Assembly (NCBI RefSeq): GCF_000802385.1
Contig: NZ_JTDN01000002.1
Coordinates: 372,001-436,000 of the forward strand
Direction: 5' to 3'
Length of the DNA: 64,000 nt
DNA from: Croceibacterium mercuriale
Lineage (GTDB): Bacteria; Pseudomonadota; Alphaproteobacteria; Sphingomonadales; Sphingomonadaceae
Shown here: positions 1 to 9,400 of the stretch, one piece after another
Numbering within the stretch: the stretch's first letter is position 1
How the letters are laid out: every line of letters begins with the position of its first letter
Position numbers and translations under genes: made by a program
The notes under the pieces: generated by a model
What the model was told of the DNA's origin: nothing
Database searches by the model: none
Seen by the model: only the letters and a program-made list of their open reading frames with translations

Positions 1-746
1 CGGGTTTCGTCAGGACCGCCGCGCAAGCCGCCGGCTGGCAGGTCGGCGCCACCGGCAGCGCGGGCGACATGGCGTTCGATGACGCCGCCTCGGTCGACCG
101 CGCGCTGGCGCCGGCCAGCCATGTGCTGTCCAGCGTCCCGCCGGCCGCTGGCCGCGATCCGGTGCTGGACCGCTACGGCGCGCTGCTGGCGGGCAAGACG
201 CTGGCCTATCTGTCCTCCACCGGGGTCTATGGCGATGCGGGAGGTGCCTGGGTGGACGAAACGGCGCCCACCGGAACCGGGCGCCGCACCGATCGCAGCG
301 CGGCGGATGCCGCCTGGCTGGCGCTGGAGGCACGGGTGCTGCGGCTGCCGGGGATCTACGGCCCGGGCCGCAGCGCGCTGGAGCGGGTGCGCGATGGCAA
401 GGCCCACCGCATCGACCTGCCGGATCAGGTGTTCAGCCGGGTACATGTGGCGGACATCGCCAGCGGCGTGCTGGCGGCGCTGGCGGGGCCGCCGGGCGCC
501 TACAATCTGGCGGACGACCTGCCCGCCAGCCAGAATGCGGTGATCGAGGAAGCCTGTCGCCTGCTCGGTCGCGATCCGCCGCCGATGCAGACGCTGGAGG
601 AGGCGCAGCTGTCACCGATGGCGCGAGGGTTCTATGCGGAGAACCGCCGGGTGGCCAACGGCCGCGCGCGCCGCGTGCTCGGCTGGCGGCCGGCCTTTCC
701 CGATTATCGCAGCGGGCTGCTGGGCTGTATCTCGGCCGGCGGCTGA
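1..746 (+). CDS. SDR-family NAD(P)-dependent epimerase/reductase (5' end cut by window)
   Basis: This is the C-terminal 247 residues of an extended short-chain dehydrogenase/epimerase-like protein; the frame is open from base 3 and the Rossmann glycine motif lies outside the window. Visible family features are the 'LSSTGVYGD' strand with the catalytic-region Ser/Tyr (around bases 210-235), the 'LRLPGIYGPGRS' segment, and the 'RVHVADIASGVLAAL' segment typical of YeeZ/WcaG-like proteins. The expected YxxxK is not clear, so catalytic competence is uncertain. The likely role is oxidation/reduction or epimerisation of a sugar-nucleotide-like substrate, but the substrate cannot be assigned. Its 3' end overlaps the convergent EamA gene by 43 bases. 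Confidence 0.75.
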   Translation, partial: GFVRTAAQAAGWQVGATGSAGDMAFDDAASVDRALAPASHVLSSVPPAAGRDPVLDRYGALLAGKTLAYLSSTGVYGDAGGAWVDETAPTGTGRRTDRSAADAAWLALEARVLRLPGIYGPGRSALERVRDGKAHRIDLPDQVFSRVHVADIASGVLAALAGPPGAYNLADDLPASQNAVIEEACRLLGRDPPPMQTLEEAQLSPMARGFYAENRRVANGRARRVLGWRPAFPDYRSGLLGCISAGG

Positions 747-1687
747 CGCATCGGCGCCGCGCGTCCGCGCAGCGCCACGATCAGCCCCACCATCGTCAGC
801 GCGGCGCCACCGACAGCCAGGGGCGACCAGACATAGCCTTCGAACAGGGTCGACAGGGCCATGGCCACGACCGGCACCATCACGCCATTATAGGCTGCAC
901 GGCCTGGACCCAGGTCGCGGATCAGCCGGAAATAGAGCGGGAAGGTCACCACCGACCCGATCAATGCCAGGTACGCCACCCCGCCCCAGTAGCGCGGACT
1001 GGTCGGCAGCACTGGCGGGCCGTTCAAGGTCCAGGCCAGCACCGTGTTCGCCAGCGTGCCCCACAGCATCGCCCAGGCCAGCAGCAGCAGCAGCGGGCGC
1101 CGCTTGGCGGTGCCGGTCGCCTGCAGCACATTGGCCGTGCTGGCGGACAGGATCGCCCCCACCGTCAGCGCGATGCCCAGCGCCACCTGCCCGGTCGGTG
1201 GCGCGACCGCCGCCTCATGCACCAGCAGCAGCACGATGCCGGCGATGCCCAGCAGCGATCCCGCCACGAAGCGGCCGGTGATCGGCTGCTTCAGGAACAG
1301 CCGGCCCAGGATGGCATTCGGCACCATCAGCAGGCCGAACAGCACCGCCACGATGCCGGATGTCAGGTGGATCTCGGCCCGGTAGACGAAGTTGAAATTG
1401 CCGAAGAACTGGAACAGTCCCAGCAGGACCGCTATCAGGTGCCCGCCCGCTGTCATGGAGAAGCCGCGCCGGCCGCTGCGCCGGTTGCTGACCGCCGCCA
1501 GCACGAACATGCCGACGGTGGCGATGCCGAAGCGGTAGGCGACCGACCAGCTGGGCGGGGCTAGCGCCAGCCCGTCCTTGATGACGAACCAGGTCGACCC
1601 CCAGATCAGCGCCACCGCCAGGAACGGCAGCGCGATGTCGGGGCGCAGCAGCGCATGGCCGGGCTTGCTGCCGATTTCCAGGCTCAC
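704..1687 (-). CDS. EamA/DMT-family inner-membrane transporter
   Basis: A 327-residue polytopic protein of the drug/metabolite transporter superfamily, expected to have ten transmembrane helices in two EamA repeats. The first helix reads 'LPFLAVALIWGSTWFVIK', whose WGSTW motif is the family hallmark; the second repeat ends in 'GGAALTMVGLIVAL'. The start is a GTG at 1685-1687 that overlaps the TGA stop of the threonine aldolase gene (shared GTGA), which indicates translational coupling. A longer frame runs upstream to 1933 but is arginine-rich shadow sequence of the aldolase gene. Such proteins export amino acids or small metabolites; coupling to an amino-acid aldolase fits amino-acid efflux, but that is inference. 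Confidence 0.88.
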   Translation of the reverse strand: MSLEIGSKPGHALLRPDIALPFLAVALIWGSTWFVIKDGLALAPPSWSVAYRFGIATVGMFVLAAVSNRRSGRRGFSMTAGGHLIAVLLGLFQFFGNFNFVYRAEIHLTSGIVAVLFGLLMVPNAILGRLFLKQPITGRFVAGSLLGIAGIVLLLVHEAAVAPPTGQVALGIALTVGAILSASTANVLQATGTAKRRPLLLLLAWAMLWGTLANTVLAWTLNGPPVLPTSPRYWGGVAYLALIGSVVTFPLYFRLIRDLGPGRAAYNGVMVPVVAMALSTLFEGYVWSPLAVGGAALTMVGLIVALRGRAAPMRQPPAEIQPSSPLR

Positions 1688-2679
1688 AGCTGTGCCAGTG
1701 CGCGGGCCAGGGCCGTCGCGTCCTCCTGCCGGGTGTCCCAGGCGGTGACGAAGCGGGCCGCATCGGCGCCCCAGTCGTAGAACCCGAAACCCTGGTCGCG
1801 CAGCGCCTGCCGCTCCGCATCCGACAGTCGCACGAACAGTTCGTTCGCCTCCACCGGGTGCAGCAGCCGTTCGCCCACGCTGCCGGCGATCTCCGCCGCG
1901 GCGGCGTTGGCGGCACGGCCATTGGCCAGCCACAGATCGCCGTCCAGCATGGCCAGCAGCTGCGCCGCCAGGAACCGGCCCTTCGATTGCAGCTGGCCCG
2001 CCTGCTTGCGCCGGCGGCGCGCCACATCGGCCAGGCCAGCGTCGAAGAACACGATCGCCTCCGCGCTCATGCCGCCATTCTTGATGCAGCCGAAGCTGAG
2101 CGCATCCATGTCGCCGCAGGTGGTCGCCGCATCGGCGTGGAGGAAGGCCGCGGCATTGGCGAACCGCGCGCCGTCCATGTGCAGGTACAGCCCGCGCCCG
2201 CGCGCCAGCGCCGACAGGGCGGCCAGCTCCTCCGGCCGATAAACGCAGCCCAGTTCGGTCGCTTGCGTAATGGTGATGGCGTGGGGCTGCACCCAGTGGA
2301 CGCCTTGCGGGATCGCCGCCAGCCGCGCGGTCAGCGCCTCCGGCGTCAGCTTGGCATCGGGCCCGTCGACCAGCATCAGCTTGGCGCCATGCAGGAAGAA
2401 GCCGGGCGCCCCGCCCTCGTCATTCTCCACATGCGCTTCGGCATGGCACAGCACCGCGCCATGCGGCGGCACCATCGGCGCCAGCGCCAGGCAGTTGGCG
2501 GCGGTACCGGTGGCGGTCCACAACACGGCGACCTCGCGCCCGAACAGCGCACCGAAGGCGTCGTCCAGCGCTGCGCTCAGCGCGTCGCCATCATAGGGCG
2601 CGTCCGGCGCATCGGCAGCGCGCAGCGCATCCCAGATACGCGGATGCACGGCGGCGGTGTTGTCGGACAGGAACTGCAT
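1684..2679 (-). CDS. Low-specificity L-threonine aldolase-like PLP enzyme
   Basis: A 331-residue fold-type I PLP enzyme of the beta-eliminating lyase/threonine aldolase family, which cleaves L-threonine or allo-threonine to glycine and acetaldehyde. It begins 'MQFLSDNTAAVHP', the conserved family N-terminus. It contains 'WTATGTAANCLAL', the 'HMDGARFANA' segment with the Asp that contacts the pyridine nitrogen, and the PLP lysine in 'FGCIKNGG' at about residue 200. The start at 2677-2679 matches the family N-terminus; an upstream in-frame extension to 2766 would overlap the divergent GNAT gene and is not supported. It is coupled by a GTGA overlap to the EamA transporter downstream. Confidence 0.9.
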   Translation of the reverse strand: MQFLSDNTAAVHPRIWDALRAADAPDAPYDGDALSAALDDAFGALFGREVAVLWTATGTAANCLALAPMVPPHGAVLCHAEAHVENDEGGAPGFFLHGAKLMLVDGPDAKLTPEALTARLAAIPQGVHWVQPHAITITQATELGCVYRPEELAALSALARGRGLYLHMDGARFANAAAFLHADAATTCGDMDALSFGCIKNGGMSAEAIVFFDAGLADVARRRRKQAGQLQSKGRFLAAQLLAMLDGDLWLANGRAANAAAAEIAGSVGERLLHPVEANELFVRLSDAERQALRDQGFGFYDWGADAARFVTAWDTRQEDATALARALAQL

Positions 2680-2728
2680 CCCTGCGCCATGGCTTTGAAG
2701 GGGATCAGGCGCAAGAAGGAGAACCGGC

Positions 2729-3031
2729 ATGTCCGCCGCAGACATTACCCGCACCGACGAGACCACCCATGGCGCCTATCAGGTCGCGGTGCCCGGATCC
2801 GCCCGCCCGGCAGAGCTGACCTGGCGCGCGCGCGGCAGCTCCCGCGTGGCCGACCACACCTTTGTCCCGCCGGAAGCGCGCGGCGGCGGCATCGCCATGC
2901 AGCTGGTGGAGGCGCTGGTCGCCGATGCCAAGGCAGAAGGCTTCACGATCGAGCCGGCCTGCTCCTATGTCGAGGCCGCGTTCCGCCGCCATCCCGAATG
3001 GGCCGACCTGCGCGCCCCGATCCCCAGCTAG
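2729..3031 (+). CDS. Small GNAT-fold acetyltransferase (Acetyltransf_CG type)
   Basis: A 100-residue protein of the short YjdJ-like N-acetyltransferase group, with 'ADHTFVPPEARGGGIAMQLVEALVADAKAEGF' reading as beta4, the acetyl-CoA pyrophosphate loop (RGGGIA) and helix 3. The C-terminal 'PACSYVEAAFRRHPEWADL' segment is very characteristic, with the conserved Cys and the WxxL end. The acceptor is unknown for most members. The gene is divergent from the threonine aldolase with only 49 bases between start codons, and its TAG stop overlaps the TAG stop of the convergent PH-domain gene in a shared CTAG. Confidence 0.88.
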   Translation: MSAADITRTDETTHGAYQVAVPGSARPAELTWRARGSSRVADHTFVPPEARGGGIAMQLVEALVADAKAEGFTIEPACSYVEAAFRRHPEWADLRAPIPS

Positions 3032-4548
3032 GTGCGCGCCAGATTGGCGGCGGTGAAGTCGACCGCCGCCATTCGCGCCACCATTGCCGCGCGCATTGCC
3101 TGCGCCTCGGGCAGCGGCAGGCCGTGCAATGCCAGCGTGCCGCCCGCCAGTCCCAGATGCAGGTCGGCATAGTCGCCCAGCCGCGCCAGTGGCCCCTGCC
3201 GCAGTTCCACCGATTGCAGCTTCACCGGCGTGGCGACCACCAGGTGGGGCGACAGCCAGCCCTCACGCGAACAGAGCAGGTCGCCGGTCAGCGCATGGCG
3301 GTTGTGCCGCCACAGGTAATATTGCCGGAACGCCAGCACTGCCGCCAGCAGCCACAGGATCACTGCCGGCACCAGCGCCGTCCCGGCAGGCAGGTCCAGC
3401 GGCAGCAGCAGCAGCCCCGCGCCCGCCAGCAGCGGCAGCAGCGCCGCCAGCACCATCCGGTCCGACCGCCAGCGGGCGGAGGCGCGCCGCCAGTCCACGC
3501 CGTCGCCCGGCAGCGGCAGTCCGGTCAGCGCTGCGACCGGCGCGATCTCCGCCGCTTGTGCGAACGGCACCAACACATGGCTCTGGTCCTTGCTGTCCTG
3601 CGCCAGGCTGATCGCGCGCAAGGAGTGCCAGCCCCACCGGCGGCGCGGCAGGCCGGTGCCCAGCACCAGCGCCTGCACCCGCTCCAGGGGCATCACCACA
3701 TCGCTGCGGGTCAGCAGTCCGCGCCGCCGGCGCAGGCCGCGGCTGGTCTCCTCCAGCCGGAACCCCCAGTCGCGCAGGGCCGTCCGTACCACTCCGGTCA
3801 GCAGCCCGATCGGGATCAGCAGCAGCAGCCCCAGCACGGCGGCGATCACCTGCACCGCCAGGCCGAGGCCGAGCAGCCATTGCAGCGGCTGGCCGCCAAG
3901 CTCCCGCCATTCGCGCCAGTCAAGGTCGGGCAGCAGGAAGTCGAACTGCTGCGCCGCGCCCGCCAGCACGGCGAACACCACCAGCGAGAATTCGAACAGG
4001 CCGAACAGCAGCAGCCGGCCCGGTGTCAGCGCGAACAGGGTCCGGGTCTCGCTCACGGCAGGCGTAACTTCCGCAATCACCGGCGCATCCGCCGCCACAC
4101 CGCTGCGCCGCGCGCGCACGGTGTCGCGCAAGGCGGCGCCCTCGGCCCGGGTGACGAAGGCCAGTTTTGCCTCGTCCTTGCCGCCGGTGCCGGTATCGAA
4201 CGCGACCTCCACCAGCCCGAACAGCCGCGCGGCCAATGGTTCGCGCAGGGCAACGTCGTGGATCCGATCATAGGGGATCGCGCGCACCTGGCGCGACAGG
4301 ATGCCCTGCTCGATCCGCAGATCGTCGGGGCCGATCAGGTAGCGGTGATGCCGCCAGCCCAGCACCACCCAGCCGAGCGCGATCCCGGACACCGCCACCA
4401 GTACCAGCACCACGATCGCCGGATCGCCGATATTGCGCACCCCGATCAGCGCCGCGATGATCGACAATGCGGCACGCGGCAGGCTGGCCAGCACGCCGGC
4501 GACCATGCCGACCGGCGCCGTGCGCCGCCAGTCAGGCCCCTCGTTCAC
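3028..4548 (-). CDS. YdbT-like membrane protein with three bacterial PH (bPH2/DUF304) domains
   Basis: A 506-residue inner-membrane protein. Three bPH2-type domains can be read: 'YLIGPDDLRIEQGILSRQ..', 'RLEETSRGLRRRRGLLTRS..PLERVQALVL' and 'HALTGDLLCSREGWLSPH..PVKLQSVEL', separated by paired hydrophobic segments. This is the layout of YdbT/YvbH-like proteins, whose function is poorly defined and which have been linked to antimicrobial peptide resistance in other bacteria. The GTG start at 4546-4548 overlaps the TGA of the YdbS-like gene (GTGA), so the two are translated as a pair. The C-terminus meets the convergent GNAT gene at CTAG. Confidence 0.88.
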   Translation of the reverse strand: MNEGPDWRRTAPVGMVAGVLASLPRAALSIIAALIGVRNIGDPAIVVLVLVAVSGIALGWVVLGWRHHRYLIGPDDLRIEQGILSRQVRAIPYDRIHDVALREPLAARLFGLVEVAFDTGTGGKDEAKLAFVTRAEGAALRDTVRARRSGVAADAPVIAEVTPAVSETRTLFALTPGRLLLFGLFEFSLVVFAVLAGAAQQFDFLLPDLDWREWRELGGQPLQWLLGLGLAVQVIAAVLGLLLLIPIGLLTGVVRTALRDWGFRLEETSRGLRRRRGLLTRSDVVMPLERVQALVLGTGLPRRRWGWHSLRAISLAQDSKDQSHVLVPFAQAAEIAPVAALTGLPLPGDGVDWRRASARWRSDRMVLAALLPLLAGAGLLLLPLDLPAGTALVPAVILWLLAAVLAFRQYYLWRHNRHALTGDLLCSREGWLSPHLVVATPVKLQSVELRQGPLARLGDYADLHLGLAGGTLALHGLPLPEAQAMRAAMVARMAAVDFTAANLART

Positions 4549-5027
4549 TGCGAGTGCAGCGCCACATGGGCGCGGATCGTGTCGCGCATGGCCAGGGCCT
4601 GCGGATGGGCCAGGCCCGGCAGCGCCACGCTGCTGTTGTGATTGCCCGCGGTGTGCAGCACCAGTGTACCGAGGCCGAACAGCCGCTCCAGCGGGCCCTG
4701 CGTCACGTCCAGGTGCTGCACCCGGCCGAACGGCACGGTGATGTCCCGCCGCCACCACAGCCCGCGCACCACGCGCAGCGCATCCGCCCCGTACACATAG
4801 CCGCGCGCGCGCCAGCGCCGCAGCGGCAGTCGCAGCAGCAGCCATCCCGCCGCCAGCACCACCGGCACTGCCACTGCGCCCGGCGGCAGCACCTGCTCTG
4901 CCTCCAGCACGATTGCGCCGATCACCGGCGCCGCGAGCGCCAGCCCGGTCAGCAGCCGCACCATCCGGACGTAGCCCGGGTCGAGCGGGGTCAGCGGCTC
5001 ATCGGCATATGGCGAAGCGTCTTCCAT
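4545..5027 (-). CDS. YdbS-like PH-domain membrane protein
   Basis: A 160-residue protein with two adjacent hydrophobic segments ('LLTGLALAAPVIGAIVL' and 'PPGAVAVPVVLAAGWLLL') followed by one bPH2 domain ('GYVYGADALRVVRGLWWRRDITVPFGRVQHLDV..'). The conserved 'RVQHLDVTQGPLERLFGLGTLVLHTAG' block is diagnostic of YdbS. It pairs with the larger YdbT-like protein encoded immediately downstream and probably forms a membrane complex with it. The ATG at 5025-5027 is chosen because upstream in-frame sequence lies inside the outer-membrane factor gene. An inverted repeat (5034-5052) sits directly upstream of the start. Confidence 0.86.
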   Translation of the reverse strand: MEDASPYADEPLTPLDPGYVRMVRLLTGLALAAPVIGAIVLEAEQVLPPGAVAVPVVLAAGWLLLRLPLRRWRARGYVYGADALRVVRGLWWRRDITVPFGRVQHLDVTQGPLERLFGLGTLVLHTAGNHNSSVALPGLAHPQALAMRDTIRAHVALHSQ

Positions 5028-5033
5028 GGGTGT

Positions 5034-5052
5034 GGTGTATGCGTGATACACC
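5034..5052 (-). promoter_or_regulatory. Inverted repeat at the translation start of the ydbS-like gene
   Basis: Seven-base arms GGTGTAT and ATACACC flank GCGTG, ending six bases before the ATG at 5027. It could be a repressor operator or an mRNA hairpin that covers the ribosome-binding region; no good Shine-Dalgarno sequence is visible here. Confidence 0.4.
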
Positions 5053-5073
5053 CACGAGCGGCAAGCGCTGTCG

Positions 5074-6483
5074 CTACGTGGCGGACCAGCCGCCGCCCAG
5101 CGCGCGGAACAGGTCGATCTGGCCCGTGGAGACCAGCACGTCCTGCGCCGCCAGACTGGCGCGCGTCTCCGCCAGCGTGCGCTCCGCATCCAGCCGTTCC
5201 AGCGAGTTGATCCGCCCTTCGCGCTGCTGCGCCCGCACGATGGCGGCGGCGCGCTCGGCCTGCACGGTCGCCTGCTGCAGGGCCCGGCGCCGGTCGATCG
5301 CACCGGCATAGTTGGCCAGCGCGGTTTCCGTCTCGCGCAAGGCGGTCAGCACCGTGCCGTCGAATGCGGCCAGCCGTTCCTGCGTGCCCGCCTCCGCCGC
5401 ATCGATCCGCGCGCGCACCGCCTCGTTGTTGGGGAACGTCCAGCTGAGCAGCGGGCCGAGCAGCCAGCGCAGCGGACCGCCGGTGAAGATGTCGGCGATG
5501 TCCGGCCCGGTCGAACCGATCTGCGCGCCCAGGCTGATGCGCGGATACAGGTCCGCCGTGGCGACGCCGATGCGGGCGGTGTCGGCCGCCAGCCGGCGCT
5601 CGGCGGCGCGGATGTCCGGCCGGCGGGCCAGCAATTGCGCGCCATCGCCCACCGGCAGGGCCTGCGTGATCTCCAGCACCATCGAGCGGGTGCCGGCAAT
5701 CGGCGGCAGTTCGGCGGGTGCGCGGCCGGTCAGGGTGGCGAGCCGGAACAGCGCGCCGGCGCGGATCGCCTCCAGCGCCGGGATCTCCGCCGCGCGCTGT
5801 TCGCGCAGGGTGGCGATGCGGGCGACAGCGAGGCCGGTCTCGAACCCTTCGTCATAGCGGCGCTGCGTCAGGCCAAGCGACTGGTCGAGCAGTTCCACGA
5901 TGTCGCGCGCCACCGCGATCCGCGCCGCGGTGCCCGCAGCATCGGCATAGGCGCGGGTGGTTTCCGCCACCACGATCACCCGCACGGCGTCGGCATCGGC
6001 GTCTGCGGCGGCCACGTCGGCGCGCGCCGCCTCCACCCCGCGGCTTACCCGGCCGAACAGGTCGACCTCGTAGGCGACGTCCAGCCCGGCATCGACCGAC
6101 CATTGCTCCCGATCGAGGCCCGGCAGGGTCTGGATCTCCGGTATGCGGTTGTAGGTGCCGCTGGCACCCACCTGTGTCGAAGGCAGGCGGTCCGCGCCCA
6201 CCCCTCGCAGGCCGGCACGGGCGCGGGCGATGCGGGCGACGGCCTGCCGCAGGTCGGTATTGGCTGCCAGTGCGTCGGCCACCAACCCGTCCAGCACCGG
6301 GTCGTCATACATCCGCCACCAGTCGGCGGGCAGCGGCGCCGGCGTGAACGCCGGGCTGGCGGCAGAAAGGAACGGGCCGGACTCCGCGGGGCGGGGGGTG
6401 GGTGCGGCGAAGTCCGGCCCCACTGCGCAGGCCGACAGGGCCAGCGCGGTGATCGAGGCGAAGGCGAGGTTGGGTAGGTTCAT
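5074..6483 (-). CDS. RND efflux outer-membrane factor lipoprotein (NodT/OprM family)
   Basis: A 469-residue TolC-like outer-membrane channel. The N-terminus 'MNLPNLAFASITALALSACAVGPDF' has a lipobox (LSAC, Cys19) followed by the near-universal 'VGPDF' of OprM/NodT proteins. Two OEP repeats follow, rich in heptad Ala/Leu helices (for example 'DLRQAVARIARARAGLRGV' and 'ALRETETALANYAGAI'). ATG at 6481-6483 is preferred over an upstream GTG at 6490-6492 because AGGTG lies at a good distance before it. It starts ten bases after the RND pump stop, so it is the third gene of the pump operon and completes a tripartite exporter across the envelope. Confidence 0.93.
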   Translation of the reverse strand: MNLPNLAFASITALALSACAVGPDFAAPTPRPAESGPFLSAASPAFTPAPLPADWWRMYDDPVLDGLVADALAANTDLRQAVARIARARAGLRGVGADRLPSTQVGASGTYNRIPEIQTLPGLDREQWSVDAGLDVAYEVDLFGRVSRGVEAARADVAAADADADAVRVIVVAETTRAYADAAGTAARIAVARDIVELLDQSLGLTQRRYDEGFETGLAVARIATLREQRAAEIPALEAIRAGALFRLATLTGRAPAELPPIAGTRSMVLEITQALPVGDGAQLLARRPDIRAAERRLAADTARIGVATADLYPRISLGAQIGSTGPDIADIFTGGPLRWLLGPLLSWTFPNNEAVRARIDAAEAGTQERLAAFDGTVLTALRETETALANYAGAIDRRRALQQATVQAERAAAIVRAQQREGRINSLERLDAERTLAETRASLAAQDVLVSTGQIDLFRALGGGWSAT

Positions 6484-6492
6484 GACAGGCAC

Positions 6493-9400
6493 CTATTCGG
6501 CAGGCTGCAGCGCATGGCTGCTGCCACTGGGGCGGCGCATCGTGGCCAGGCGGTCGCCCAGCGCGCGGCACACGACATAGAAGGTCGGGGTGAAGACCAG
6601 GCCGAAGCCGGTGACGCCCAGCATGCCGAAGCACACCGCCGTCCCCAGCGCCTGCCGCAGTTCCGCGCCCGCCCCGGTGGCGATCACCAGCGGGACCGAT
6701 CCCAGGATGAAGGCAAAGCTGGTCATCAGGATCGGGCGCAGGCGGGTGATCGCGGCCTCCACCGCGGCCTGCACGGGAGTCAGGCCGTGATCTTCCCCCT
6801 GCCGGGCGAATTCCACGATCAGGATCGCGTTCTTCGCCGCCAGCGCGATCAGCACGACCAGCCCGATCTGCGTCAGCACATTGTTGTCCATGCCGCGCAG
6901 GTTGATGCCGATCATCGCCGCCAGCAGGCACATCGGCACGATCATGATGATCGCCAGCGGCATCACCAGGCTTTCATACTGCGCCGCCAGCACCAGGAAG
7001 ACGAGCAGCACGGCCAGCGCGAACACCACCACCGCCGTGTTGCCGGCAAACCGTTGCTGGTAGGCAATGCCGGTCCATTCATAGTCGTAGCCGCTGGTCA
7101 GCGTGGTGTCGGTCACCCCTTCCATCGTGGCGAGCGACTGGCCGGAGGAGAAGCCCGGCGCGGTGTCGCCATCCACCGCCACGGCCGGCGACAGGTTGTA
7201 GCGCGTCACGCGATATGGCCCGGTCGTGTCGCTCAGCGTCGCGACGGAGCCCAGCGGCACCATCGCGCCATTGTCGCTGCGGGTCTGCAGGTTGGCGACG
7301 TCGGCGGCATTGTCGCGGAACGGTGCGTCGGCCTGCGCGGTGACGCGGAAGGTGCGGCCCAGCAGGTTGAAGTCGTTCACGAAGGACGATCCGAGATAGA
7401 CGCTCAGCGTCTCGAACACCCGGGCCGGCGCCACGCCCAGGATCTGTGCCTTGTCCCGGTCGATGTCGGCGCGCACGCGGGGGGTCGCGGTGTTGAAGAA
7501 GGTATAGACGCCGGCCATCCCCTCCTGCTGGTTGGCCTGGGCGATCACGGCGTTGGCCATCTTCTCCAGCTCGCGATAGCCCACGCCGTTGCGGTCCTGC
7601 ACCATCATGCGGAAGCCGCCGGCGGAACCGATGCCGCGGATGATCGGCGGCTTGACCACCATCAGCCGGGCGCCGCGGATGTCGGCGGTGGCCTTCATCG
7701 CCTCGGCCATCAGCGCATCCACCGTCTGCCCCTTGCCGGCGCGCTCCTCGAAATCATCGAGTACCCAGTAGGCGGCGGCGGAACTGGCGCTCTGCGTTTC
7801 GGACGTCCCGTCGAAACCGGACAGCATCACGGTGTTGCTGATGCCGGGTATCTTCAGCATGCGCCCGGCGATGTCCTTCATCACCGCATCGGTGCGGCTG
7901 GTAGCGGAACCCGGCGGCAGCTGGATCACGGTCAGGAAATAGCCCTGGTCCTGCTGCGGCACGAAGCCGGTAGGCGTGGCCGACAGGGCAAAGCCGGTCA
8001 GGCCGATCAGCAGGACATAGGCCGCCATCACCCGGCGCGGCATGGCGACGAGCCGCGCGGTCCAGCGGCCATAGGCGGCGCTGAAACGGTCGAAGCCGGT
8101 GTTGAAGGTGTCCCCGGCGCGCTCGATCGCCCGGCGCCAGCGCGGCGCCTGCGGACCGAGATGCGCGTGGGGGCGCAGCAGCAGTGCCGACAGGGCCGGT
8201 GACAGCGTCAGCGACACGACCAGCGAGATTACCGTCGCGGCCGAGATGGTCACGGCGAACTGCTGGTAGAACGCGCCCGACAGGTCGCCGATGAACAGCG
8301 TCGGCACGAACACGGCGCACAGCACCAGCACGATTGCGATCAGCGCGGCGCCGACCTCGTCCATCGACCGGCGTGCCGCCTCCAGCGGCGACATGCCGTC
8401 CGCCAGGTTGCGCTCCACATTCTCGACCACCACGATTGCGTCGTCGACCACGATGCCGATCGCCAGCACCAGCCCGAACAGCGACAGGTTGTTCAGCGAA
8501 TAGCCCAGCATCGCCAGCACCGCGAAGGTGCCCACAAGGCTGACCGGGATCGCCAGCACCGGGATCAGGCTGGCGCGCCACTTCTGCAGGAACACGATGA
8601 TGACCAGCACCACCAGAATGACCGCCTCGATCAGCGTATGCACCACCGCGTCGACCGATTCCTGGATGAATTCGGTGGGGTTGTAGACGACGCGATATTC
8701 CAGCCCCGGCGGGAAGTCGGCGGCGAGCGCCTCCATTTCGGACAGCACCTGTTCCGCGCTGGCCAAGGCATTGCTGCCCGGCTGCTGCAGGACGGGGATG
8801 ATGACGGAATCGTCGTTCCCCAGATAGGCGCTGGTGCTGTAATCCTGCGCGCCGATCTCCACCCGCGCGACATCACGCACGCGGACCTGACGGCCTTCGG
8901 CATCGGTGCGGATCACCACATTGCCGAACTGCGCCGGGTCGGTGAAGCGCCCCTGAGTCTCCACGTTCAGCTGGAACGCGCTGTCCGGGCTGGGCGACTG
9001 GCCGATCTGGCCGGCGGCGACCTGCACGTTCTGCGCGCGCAGGGCGTCGACGATGTCGCCCGCCGCCAGGTCCAGTGCCGCGGCACGGCCGGGATCGATC
9101 CACACCCGCATCGCCAGTTCGCGCTGGCCGAACAGCTGCACGTCGCCCACGCCCTCCACCCGGGCCAGCCGGTCGCGGATGCGGGTCTGTGCGTAATTGG
9201 ACATGTAGGCGCGGTCGAGCGAGCCGTCGGGCGACACCAGGTTGATCAGCAGCAGGAAATCCGGCGTGGTCTTGCGGGTGACGATACCCAGCCGCTGCAC
9301 TTCCGCCGGCAGGCGCGGCGTGGCGATGGCGACGCGGTTCTGCACCAGCACCTGCGCTTCATCCAGATCGGTACCCTGCTGGAAGGTGACGGTGATCGTC

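Noticed and set aside
1858-4641. A 927-residue plus-strand open frame.
   Set aside because: It runs antisense through the threonine aldolase and PH-domain genes, has Gln/Arg/His-rich shadow composition and no recognisable domain. The minus-strand genes explain the region.
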